Origin: Anaerolineales bacterium
Lineage (GTDB): Bacteria > Chloroflexota > Anaerolineae > Anaerolineales > DRMV01
NCBI GenBank assembly: GCA_026985785.1
Contig: JALSPT010000009.1
Location: forward strand, 1-5,549
Reading direction: 5' to 3'
Length of the DNA stretch: 5,549 nt
Shown here: piece by piece, positions 1 through 5,296 of the stretch
How positions within the stretch are numbered: position 1 is the first letter of the stretch
Layout of the letters: every line of letters starts with the position of its first letter
Program-made: the position numbers and the translations under genes
The notes under the pieces: generated by a model
Told to the model about the DNA's origin: nothing
Databases searched by the model: none
The model's input: only the letters and a program-made list of their open reading frames with translations

Positions 1-119
1 GCGTCGCTACGGCGATGCCGAAGCGGGGGTAGGGAGAGGTCAAACACGGAAGCCCTCTTGACTTGATGAGATTTGTCAGTCAACGAAGGTAAAAAGTCAA
101 ACGTAGTAGCCGCAGCCGC

Positions 120-177
120 CGAAGCAGTCTCCCCTACCAAGAGGGGATGGCTTCGCCCCGTTGGGGCTCGCAATGAC
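120..177. repeat. Palindromic dispersed-type intergenic repeat
   Basis: CGAAGC (120-125) pairs with GCTTCG (150-155), and inside it TCCCCT (130-135) pairs with AGGGGA (142-147) around a 6-base loop. A second small hairpin, CCCC (156-159) with GGGG (163-166), follows, and the unit ends in CTCGCAATGAC (167-177). From memory, this layout, a CGAAGC...GCTTCG palindrome followed by CTCGCAATGAC, recurs in intergenic repeats of Chloroflexota and several other phyla. Only one clear copy is visible here; a degenerate inverted piece (GTAGGGAGAG, 30-39, with CGAAGC at 19-24) may be a second fragment. Role unknown. Confidence 0.55.
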
Positions 178-309
178 ATCAGCCGTGAGATTTTCCGGAT
201 AGGCTCTTAGCCTGAAGCAAAGAGGACTTAACTTGTCACGTTTCCCAATGAAATTGCAACGAAAACTTGAGAAAAGTTGCATTGCTTATCCACCTCTCCC
301 ACAGTACCC

Positions 310-315
310 TATAGT
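310..315 (+). promoter_or_regulatory. Probable -10 element of the pseudopilin operon promoter
   Basis: TATAGT lies 37 bases before the chosen ATG, matching five of six bases of the TATAAT consensus. At 17-bp spacing the -35 position (287-292) reads TATCCA, only three matches to TTGACA, so the -35 is weak and the promoter may need an activator. Transcription would begin near 322. Confidence 0.4.
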
Positions 316-337
316 CACTTAAAACTCAGGCAGTAGT

Positions 338-344
338 GGGAGAG
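338..344 (+). promoter_or_regulatory. Ribosome binding site that decides the start of the first pseudopilin gene
   Basis: GGGAGAG ends 8 bases before the ATG at 353, a normal spacing. The in-frame GTG at 344 overlaps this motif and so cannot be served by it. The ATG at 353 is therefore the better start. Confidence 0.65.
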
Positions 345-352
345 TGTACGAA

Positions 353-1387
353 ATGCAACCCCAGCAAAGGCAAAAACGTGGGCAAACGATATTGGAGTTT
401 GCTCTGATTTTACCCGCGATGCTCCTAGTAACCTACGGGCTGATCGAATTGGGGCGTGCCATGTTCGTGTATGCTGCCGCCAACAACGCGGCGCGGGAGG
501 CTTCGCGCTACGGCGCTTCAGCAGGTGAAAACGAAGATGGCATCCCTTACTACCAGGATTGTAAAGGAATGCGCGATATCGTCCGACACTTCGCCTTCCT
601 GGCCCAACCGACCGACATCCAGATTGCTTACGACCACGGAACGCCCGACACGACCTTTGCCCAATGTCCGGCGGACGCCGATCGCGCCAACGTTTCCCTC
701 ACAGCAGGCGACCGGGTGCGGGTTACCATTACCGTAGCCTATCACCCTTTCTTCTTATTCTCTACCGACACGGCCACTTTCACCTTCAACAGCGCCCACA
801 CGGTGGTGAAAGAAGTGCTCATTGCCAACACCGGCGGTGGTGGAGGCGGTGGAGGCGGCGGAAGCAACCCACCACCACAAAACACACCAACCCCCACCAA
901 TACCCCTAACACGCCCACCCCTACGCCGACTTATACCCCGGCACTGCCTACCAATACCCCTACGCCCATCACGCCCACTAACACGCCAACGCCAACAGTA
1001 ACGCCTGCCCCCATCGGCACGCCAATTGTCAATTGCAATGTGCAATACACCACACAGGGAAGTTGGTGGGGGTGGCCTACCGCCACCATCACCATCCATT
1101 GGATGGCCCAACAAGGATTGCATCACTGGAAGTTGGTGTGGATCTACGCCAACGGCCAAAGCATAGAAAGCTCGTATGACGATGACTGGCAAATTGCGCT
1201 GAGCCAAAGTGGAGAAACTGTCACCGCCCAGCCTGTTTCACAAGATGACACCATCGCGGCCAACGGCGAACGTTCTTTCTCCTTTGACTACAGCGGCTCA
1301 GACGATCCACCAACAAGCTTTACCCTCAGCGGCACATTGGACGATGGCACTTATCAGACGGCAACTTGCAGCACCAACACCCCTTAG
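353..1387 (+). CDS. TadE-like pseudopilin fused through a Gly/Thr-Pro linker to a CBM2-like carbohydrate-binding domain
   Basis: The protein has 344 residues from the ATG. The N-terminus is RGQTILEF (9-16) followed by a hydrophobic segment (17-31) and NNAAREASRYG (44-54), the hallmark of TadE-like proteins; Gly10 with Glu15 fits the Gly|x4-Glu prepilin-peptidase signature. Residues 55-160 complete the TadE region, with Cys70 and Cys105. Ten glycines (161-170) and a Thr-Pro-rich linker (171-227) lead to a 112-residue domain bounded by Cys228 and Cys339. That domain has the framework of family 2 cellulose-binding modules: an early Trp-Gly (238-241), W259-K-L-V-W, NGQSI, QSGETVTA (285-292), IAANG then SFSF, and PTSFTLSGT (320-328). 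One binding-site Trp seems to be missing near 294-298. It is first in a three-gene operon. Role inferred: membrane- or pilus-anchored polysaccharide binding. TadE assignment is firm; the CBM2 assignment is strong by pattern but unsearched. Confidence 0.88.
   Translation: MQPQQRQKRGQTILEFALILPAMLLVTYGLIELGRAMFVYAAANNAAREASRYGASAGENEDGIPYYQDCKGMRDIVRHFAFLAQPTDIQIAYDHGTPDTTFAQCPADADRANVSLTAGDRVRVTITVAYHPFFLFSTDTATFTFNSAHTVVKEVLIANTGGGGGGGGGGSNPPPQNTPTPTNTPNTPTPTPTYTPALPTNTPTPITPTNTPTPTVTPAPIGTPIVNCNVQYTTQGSWWGWPTATITIHWMAQQGLHHWKLVWIYANGQSIESSYDDDWQIALSQSGETVTAQPVSQDDTIAANGERSFSFDYSGSDDPPTSFTLSGTLDDGTYQTATCSTNTP
833..1033 (+). repeat. Deca-glycine tract and Thr-Pro-rich linker coding repeat
   Basis: Ten consecutive Gly codons (GGN, 833-862) are followed by degenerate ACN-CCN repeats encoding TPTP, NTPT and similar units (863-1033). 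Such Thr-Pro linkers are known from modular cellulases and Chloroflexota surface proteins, where they form extended, often glycosylated spacers. The tract joins the TadE region to the CBM2-like domain. The repetitive DNA is a plausible site for changes in repeat number. Confidence 0.85.
1034..1369 (+). other. Region coding the CBM2-like carbohydrate-binding domain
   Basis: This codes residues 228-339 of the first protein. The family has about 100-110 residues, an immunoglobulin-like beta sandwich and a disulfide joining Cys near both ends; here the span is 112 residues with Cys at both ends. Of the three surface Trp of CBM2a modules, the first matches Trp238 or Trp239, the second is near Tyr275/Trp279, and the third position (about 294-298, PVSQD) has no aromatic. 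An extension of about ten residues follows FTLSGT before the final Cys. Binding is therefore likely but the ligand may not be crystalline cellulose. Confidence 0.72.
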
Positions 1388-1395
1388 ACAAAATC

Positions 1396-1400
1396 AGGAG
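1396..1400 (+). promoter_or_regulatory. Ribosome binding site for the second pseudopilin gene
   Basis: AGGAG sits 6 bases before the ATG at 1407. It lies between the stop of the first gene and this ATG and so rules out the longer open frame that begins at 1209 inside the upstream gene. Confidence 0.8.
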
Positions 1401-1406
1401 AACAAA

Positions 1407-1811
1407 ATGCGAAAGCACGCCCGTGGTCAAGCATTGTTAGAGTTCGCGTTGAGCCTGACCGTGCTGCTCCTCTTAGTAGGAGGCGTCGTTGACGTCGCCC
1501 GAATCTATTTCTCTTATCAAATCGTCAGCGATGCGGCGCGTGAAGGCGTAACTTTTGCCGCGATGGCAGCGGGCAACAACACCGCCATTACCCAGCGAGC
1601 CATCGATTCGACGACAACGCTCCCATTGACCGCAGACGACGTCAGCATCACTTACAGCGGTAACGCCTGCGCCAACGGCAGCAACCGGGTAACCGTGACC
1701 GTTTCGTACGACGTGCCCTTACGGATGCCCATGACTATGAGCGTCTTAGGAGATACCGTCCGCGTGACTGCCTCGGAAGAGGCAGTGATCTTAGCCCCTG
1801 AATGTCCTTGA
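1407..1811 (+). CDS. Short TadE-like pseudopilin
   Basis: The protein has 134 residues. It begins with a basic leader MRKHARG, then QALLEF (8-13) and a hydrophobic segment (14-28), followed by DVARIYF and SDAAREG (41-47), the conserved TadE pattern. Gly7 with Glu12 matches the pseudopilin cleavage signature. The remainder is a small beta-rich domain with RVTVTVSYDVPL (94-105) and a typical C-terminal end. Its only cysteines, Cys88 and Cys133, could form one disulfide. The ATG is set by an AGGAG at 6 bases, and the gene starts 19 bases after the upstream stop, so it is surely co-transcribed. TadE/TadF-type proteins are minor pseudopilins of Tad (Flp) pili in the inner-membrane or envelope space. 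Unlike its neighbour it carries no linker or extra binding domain and is probably the partner or core pseudopilin. Confidence 0.9.
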   Translation: MRKHARGQALLEFALSLTVLLLLVGGVVDVARIYFSYQIVSDAAREGVTFAAMAAGNNTAITQRAIDSTTTLPLTADDVSITYSGNACANGSNRVTVTVSYDVPLRMPMTMSVLGDTVRVTASEEAVILAPECP

Positions 1812-1819
1812 CTCCAACT

Positions 1820-1824
1820 GGAGG
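1820..1824 (+). promoter_or_regulatory. Ribosome binding site that decides the TadG-like start
   Basis: GGAGG lies 5 bases before the ATG at 1830 but only 2 before the GTG at 1827. The ATG is the better start. Confidence 0.7.
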
Positions 1825-1829
1825 TTGTG

Positions 1830-3305
1830 ATGTTTTCCAAAAACCCTTCTCACATCCACAAAAGAGGCCAAAGCCTGGTCTTCATAGCGCTGGGAATGGC
1901 CGTATTTCTCGGCTTCGTGGCGCTTGCCATTGACGGAGGCCACATCCTCAGCGTGCGTCGGCGGGCGCGCGCAGCCGCCGACGAAGCCGCCCTGGCAGCC
2001 GCCAACGCCTGGGCACGCGACAACAGCAACTGGCAAACCGCGGCGCTGAATGTGGCTAAGAATGACGGTTTTGACAACGACGCCGACAACGTCGAGGTGG
2101 ACGTCCAGCAATTGGACAGTGCCACCTGCCAGGAACTCACCAGCGATACGGCCTCTGCACAATGTAGTTGTTTCCAGGTAAGCCTGAAAGCACAAACCAC
2201 CGCCATTTTTGCTCAATTCATCGGTCAAGACACTTCCACAACAGGTGCCACCGCCATTTCTCACGCCTGCAAAGAAGTTCCCCTTGAAGACGGCTACGCC
2301 ATCCGCTCCCGCGACGACCTCAAAGTCAAAAACGGCGGCGGGGCCATGGCCTGGGGGCGCGTGCGCTCGGATAGCAACATCATCCGTACCGAGATGGGAC
2401 ACCTGTGGTCGTTCCAGGGCTTCCCCTTCCCCTTCGGCGGCGAGATCACCGCAGGCGAGTCCATTGAATGTAACGGCGGTTTCATGTTCTGCAACCCAAT
2501 GATGAACATGATGGCCATCGGCCCCCAGGTGCCCATCATGGGGGCAGCGGTGTACGAAAACACACCTCGCCCTCCGATGACCGCCCTCGCCAACCTCCCC
2601 AAACCGGAAGCGTGCAACACCGTGGCACAACCCATTTCGTGCAGCGAAATTACCGGCGTGGATGCCATGGAAGCAGAAATGGCCGCTATGATGAGCGATT
2701 TCATGAACGCGGCAAGTGGGATGCCCAACATCAGCAACTTCAGCGGTTTCACAGGGTCCGATAGCGCCTCCGAGATGTTCAACAGTTTTCAAGGCGTGAT
2801 GGAAGGCATGTTCAACGATTTCAGGGAAGGTACTGACGAAGCCTGTAAAGTGTATCCGCCCGGTCAATACAACACAGCCATTCGCGTCAACGACGGCGAA
2901 GCCGCTATTTTCCTCCCCGGCGCGCACTGTTTTGCCCAAGACGTCACCATCGACGGCCACGCCATGGGGCTCAACCAGACCTTCTATTTCGAAAACGGCA
3001 GCGGCATCACGCTGGGGAATAGGAGTACCGTTGCGCTGGACGCAGGCACGCCACCGTTCGACTGGGGTGGGATGCTGTTCTACAATCCCGGCCATGTCAC
3101 CATCAGCACCGAGAGTGGCAGCATGTTGGTCGGCAGCATCTACGCTCCGAACGGCAATTGCGACCTCAACGGCGGCGGCATGATGATGGGGTGGTCTCAA
3201 CTCCTCTGCAACCAGATCACTATCCGAGGAGGATTTCAAGTGATGATCGCTTTCGACGCCGACCACGTGTACCACGTTCCGGCCAGAGTCGACCTGGTCA
3301 AATAG
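1830..3305 (+). CDS. TadG-like pilus-associated surface protein with Met/Cys-rich middle
   Basis: The protein has 491 residues. The N-terminus KRGQSLVF (11-18), a membrane segment (about 16-34), AIDGGHILSVRRR (33-45) and AAADEAALAAA (48-58) is the classic N-terminal region of Flp pilus-assembly TadG-like proteins. It has no Glu at +5 after Gly13, so it is probably an uncleaved anchor rather than a processed pseudopilin. Residues 219-327 contain 16 methionines and several cysteines. Residues about 342-485 are Gly-rich and beta-rich: PGQYN, FLPGAHCF, then GGMLFYNPGHVTIS and VGSIYAPNG. This order resembles the beta-helix-like C-terminal regions found in other TadG-like and PilX-like proteins. 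It holds 12 cysteines in all. It closes the operon, starting 18 bases after the previous stop, and a hairpin terminator follows. Probable role: anchoring or assembly partner of the two pseudopilins; ligand unknown. Confidence 0.87.
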   Translation: MFSKNPSHIHKRGQSLVFIALGMAVFLGFVALAIDGGHILSVRRRARAAADEAALAAANAWARDNSNWQTAALNVAKNDGFDNDADNVEVDVQQLDSATCQELTSDTASAQCSCFQVSLKAQTTAIFAQFIGQDTSTTGATAISHACKEVPLEDGYAIRSRDDLKVKNGGGAMAWGRVRSDSNIIRTEMGHLWSFQGFPFPFGGEITAGESIECNGGFMFCNPMMNMMAIGPQVPIMGAAVYENTPRPPMTALANLPKPEACNTVAQPISCSEITGVDAMEAEMAAMMSDFMNAASGMPNISNFSGFTGSDSASEMFNSFQGVMEGMFNDFREGTDEACKVYPPGQYNTAIRVNDGEAAIFLPGAHCFAQDVTIDGHAMGLNQTFYFENGSGITLGNRSTVALDAGTPPFDWGGMLFYNPGHVTISTESGSMLVGSIYAPNGNCDLNGGGMMMGWSQLLCNQITIRGGFQVMIAFDADHVYHVPARVDLVK

Positions 3306-3346
3306 CCATCTCGTCGCGCAAGCAGGCAAGATATCACTTCCAACAC

Positions 3347-3384
3347 AAACCCCTCGCCGGGGTGGTCTTCTTGGCGAGGGGTTT
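3347..3384 (+). terminator. Hairpin terminator of the pseudopilin operon
   Basis: AAACCCCTCGCC (3347-3358) pairs perfectly over 12 bp with GGCGAGGGGTTT (3373-3384) around a 14-base loop, 41 bases after the TadG-like stop. The T-run is short and lies within the stem, so efficiency is uncertain, but the A/T ends make it usable in both directions. Confidence 0.75.
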
Positions 3385-3440
3385 CACTTCCGTCAAATAA
3401 CGGCTGCAAAGTTCAGATCGTCGGTCTTTCCACCCGAATG

Positions 3441-3474
3441 TAAGAAGCCACGCCAAAAAGAGCGTGGCTTCTTA
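3441..3474 (-). terminator. Hairpin terminator of the minus-strand SPW gene
   Basis: TAAGAAGCCACGC (3441-3453) pairs perfectly over 13 bp with GCGTGGCTTCTTA (3462-3474) around an 8-base loop. It lies 15 bases beyond the stop of the minus-strand gene. No long T-tract follows. With the hairpin at 3347-3384 it insulates the two convergent operons. Confidence 0.72.
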
Positions 3475-3489
3475 TCGCGAGACAAGGAA

Positions 3490-3873
3490 TTATCCGTGAT
3501 GGTGAGGTGCCAACACGGGCGCCTGAGGCTCTGGCATTTCACGGCTCCAAAAGGCCGCCCACGCCCCCAACACCATGGCCATGAAACCCACCAACACATC
3601 ATTCCAGAAAGCCGCGCTCACTTGGCTGTAGCCCGCCAGCGCGGGAGCAAAAATCAATCCCACGCCCAACAACGCGCTCAGCCATCCCAGCAAGGCCACC
3701 GCTGTCGGCTGCTCCGTCAGGGCAATCCACAAACCGAAAGCTGCCCAGGACACGCCCAACACTACAGATTGTGCCACAGGCACTTTCGCCGCGTACCCCC
3801 ATACGAAAGGCGCCAACACCGTCCACACACCTACGAGCACCAAGGCCCAACCAAGCGCTTTCACTGCTTTCAT
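3490..3873 (-). CDS. SPW-repeat-like small membrane protein
   Basis: The protein has 127 residues and four predicted membrane helices (about 7-27, 36-52, 60-80 and 92-109). It contains two copies of the repeat core of SPW proteins: W17 followed by APFVWGY (21-27) and FAPALAGY (75-82), with SxxFWNDVLVG (86-96) after the second copy. These two halves suggest an internally duplicated two-helix unit. Family members are small bacterial and archaeal membrane proteins with no known reaction. The tail is hydrophilic and ends in HHHG, which could bind metal but may be chance. A GGAGG at 6 bases supports the ATG at 3873. A -10-like TACAAT sits upstream (3914-3919), and the terminator hairpin follows the stop. 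It may be expressed alone or by read-through from the lipoprotein gene. Confidence 0.78.
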   Translation of the reverse strand: MKAVKALGWALVLVGVWTVLAPFVWGYAAKVPVAQSVVLGVSWAAFGLWIALTEQPTAVALLGWLSALLGVGLIFAPALAGYSQVSAAFWNDVLVGFMAMVLGAWAAFWSREMPEPQAPVLAPHHHG

Positions 3874-3913
3874 CGTTCACCTCCATGAAGAAATTGCAAT
3901 GGGTAACGCTTCT

Positions 3914-3919
3914 ATTGTA
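3914..3919 (-). promoter_or_regulatory. Possible -10 element for the SPW gene
   Basis: On the minus strand this reads TACAAT, 40 bases before the SPW ATG. The -35 position at 17-bp spacing reads GCCAGA, a poor match. A transcript would start near 3907 and carry a leader of about 34 bases. The rest of the 124-base gap between the SPW and lipoprotein genes shows no clear terminator. Confidence 0.35.
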
Positions 3920-3997
3920 CGACAATGCCACCACGCTCTGGCCTGAATTGCCGGTTTTCACCGCGAGGCATGTCATCTGTCACTATGGCAGTTTTTG

Positions 3998-5140
3998 CTA
4001 TGGGGTGAACGTCACCACAACGTCCTGGCCCTCTATGCCCAACAACACCTTGACCTGCGTGCCGTCGGCTTTCTTGACTACGACGAACATACCACCTTGC
4101 GCATCGCCCATCTTGGAGACCACGGTGAGCCCCTTGTCCCGCCAAAATGCGAGCAGGTCGTCCACCGTGGTATTGGGGACGGTGTACACGCCAGCCCCTC
4201 CCATCGCCATGCTCAGTTTGGCGTTTTCTGGTAACGGCAAAGGGGCATTGGTGGCGGAGGTCTGGGTCTGGAGATCTTGCGGCAAGGGCAGGTTAAGGTC
4301 AGCGTTGAGGTCGGTCAAGGTCATCTGCCATGTCACCACTGCCGGGGCGGTTTGACCGTTGCGGGTCAACTGCCCCTCGGCGCGCATCACTTGTTTGACC
4401 ACCAGGCCGTTCCGCAGTGTGATCGCGTCCACCGTCACCTTCTGCGGCTCAAAGCGAGCGTCACCAAGCCCTCGGGTGGAGGGGAGCAGATTATCGCTCA
4501 GTCCAGCCTGTTGAAGCGCCTGGGGAGTGCTGGCCTCCCAGTGATATTGCAGCGCCGGTTTCCCTTGATAAGTCACCGGCTTCCCCTTGGAAAAGGCCAT
4601 GGCCAACACCGCTTGGGGTGACAAGATGAGGTCAGCCGCGCCACTCACCGTGTCCCCAAACCCCTCACCTTGCAATGTGATCCACTGGCCACTTTCCGGA
4701 TCACGGGAGTAAAAGCCACCCTTCGTTTCATAAATCTCCGTCTCCGGCTTCAGCGGCAAGCCGCTCTTGACCACAAGATGGGTCACCGGCTGCGGTTTTT
4801 GCGCTTTGGTGATTTCGACCTGATAGATTGTCACGGGGCTGGGATCTACCAGTTTACTTTCCAAAGTAACCGTGATCGTGGAACGAAAACTGTGCAGATC
4901 CGCTTCGTCCATAGGCCCATGGATTTCGCCGGAGGGAGCCGAGGCCGTGGTCTCAGCAGGCGGTTGCGCTGTAGCCGCGGGCGCTGCCGTGGCCACGTGG
5001 CTTTCCGCTTGCGTGGCCAAAGCAGCCGCCGTCGGAGCAATCTGCTGCGCCACTTCTGCCACCTTGGCAGGCGACAGCAAACTGCACCCCATGAGAAAAA
5101 CGATTGCCAGAGCAAGGAACCCAATCATCTTGCTGCGCAT
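3998..5140 (-). CDS. Lipoprotein with LppX/LprG-like domain and C-terminal alpha-beta domain
   Basis: The protein has 380 residues. MRSKMIGFLALAIVF leads to the lipobox LMGC, with Cys19 as the lipidated residue, so it is an exported lipoprotein. An Ala/Thr/Pro-rich spacer (about 25-75) precedes a beta-rich domain (about 80-295) that starts LHSFRSTITVTLES (82-95) and includes EIYETKGGFYSRD. This matches the style of the LppX/LprA/LprF/LprG fold, which binds lipids in other bacteria. A separate C-terminal region (303-380) has the pattern LPENAK, then TVDDLLAFWRDKG, then paired strands, a small alpha-beta unit often seen at the ends of Chloroflexota lipoproteins. GGAGG lies 6 bases from the ATG at 5140; the GTG three bases upstream is too close. 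It is divergent from the response regulator. A role in lipid handling or envelope sensing is inference. Confidence 0.78.
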   Translation of the reverse strand: MRSKMIGFLALAIVFLMGCSLLSPAKVAEVAQQIAPTAAALATQAESHVATAAPAATAQPPAETTASAPSGEIHGPMDEADLHSFRSTITVTLESKLVDPSPVTIYQVEITKAQKPQPVTHLVVKSGLPLKPETEIYETKGGFYSRDPESGQWITLQGEGFGDTVSGAADLILSPQAVLAMAFSKGKPVTYQGKPALQYHWEASTPQALQQAGLSDNLLPSTRGLGDARFEPQKVTVDAITLRNGLVVKQVMRAEGQLTRNGQTAPAVVTWQMTLTDLNADLNLPLPQDLQTQTSATNAPLPLPENAKLSMAMGGAGVYTVPNTTVDDLLAFWRDKGLTVVSKMGDAQGGMFVVVKKADGTQVKVLLGIEGQDVVVTFTP

Positions 5141-5227
5141 CACACACCTCCATCACAAAAGCGAGATGCCAAAAAACGATGATGTTCCGGCGGCGAAAAC
5201 CGCCTATGCATCTGCTCAATACGTACG

Positions 5228-5236
5228 ATTGTAGCA
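5228..5236 (-). promoter_or_regulatory. Extended -10 promoter for the lipoprotein gene
   Basis: The minus strand reads TGCTACAAT, an extended -10 (TGnTAnAAT). No good -35 is seen at 17 bp. The transcript would start near 5221 and have a leader of about 80 bases, with a small GC hairpin (5189-5193 paired with 5200-5204). Confidence 0.5.
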
Positions 5237-5267
5237 CACTTCTTTTCATGCTTTCTCCACAACGCAA

Positions 5268-5276
5268 TGGTAAAAT
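5268..5276 (+). promoter_or_regulatory. Extended -10 promoter for the response regulator gene
   Basis: TGGTAAAAT is an extended -10 with no clear -35. Transcription would start near 5283, just before the AGGAGG ribosome site at 5286-5291, giving a very short leader of about 14 bases. Confidence 0.45.
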
Positions 5277-5296
5277 TTTCCCATCAGGAGGCCACG

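Larger units (their letters stand above)
1..352. other. Non-coding leader region upstream of the pseudopilin operon
   Basis: No reading frame here looks like a real gene. The first 60 or so bases are open in two plus-strand frames but have no recognisable protein, so a tail of an upstream gene cannot be excluded. The stretch holds a palindromic repeat (about 120-177), a small inverted repeat TGCAAC/GTTGCA (255-260 and 276-281), a probable -10 element (310-315) and a 9-bp inverted repeat around it (294-302 and 336-344) whose right arm is the ribosome site of the first gene. Confidence 0.7.

Noticed and set aside
97..282. Minus-strand open frame of 61 codons in the leader region
   Set aside because: Its C-terminal half is a translation of the palindromic repeat at 120-177, there is no convincing family match and it overlaps the upstream control region.
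863..1033. CRISPR-like or tandem repeat array
   Set aside because: The periodicity is that of coding Thr-Pro units of uneven length, with no constant repeats or unique spacers.
755..1207. Minus-strand Gly/Arg-rich open frame opposite the linker
   Set aside because: It is the complement of the Thr-Pro and Gly repeats, with no domain or ribosome site to support it.
1209..1406. N-terminal extension of the second pseudopilin into the first gene
   Set aside because: It overlaps the CBM2-like coding region in another frame, and AGGAG at 1396-1400 together with the MRKHARGQALLEF start fixes the real start at 1407.
1791..3329. Minus-strand open frame of 512 codons opposite the TadG-like gene
   Set aside because: It is fully antisense to a gene with clear TadG motifs, a good ribosome site and operon context. 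The His/Val/Gly-rich product has no recognisable domain and is explained by the codon bias of the plus-strand gene.
3496..3888. Plus-strand open frame opposite the SPW gene
   Set aside because: Basic, His/Arg-rich composition typical of antisense translation; the minus-strand gene has a family match, ribosome site and terminator.
3890..3899. GAAATTGCAA shared with 250-259 in the operon leader, as a possible common operator
   Set aside because: A single A/T-rich 10-base match is not enough; the positions relative to the two promoters also differ.
5175..5204. GC hairpin and nearby run of six Ts in the lipoprotein leader as an attenuator
   Set aside because: The stem is only 5 bp and the T-run does not follow directly, so it does not form a credible terminator.
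3771..5234. Several plus-strand open frames opposite the lipoprotein gene
   Set aside because: All lack recognisable domains, while the minus-strand frame has a signal sequence, lipobox and a good ribosome site.
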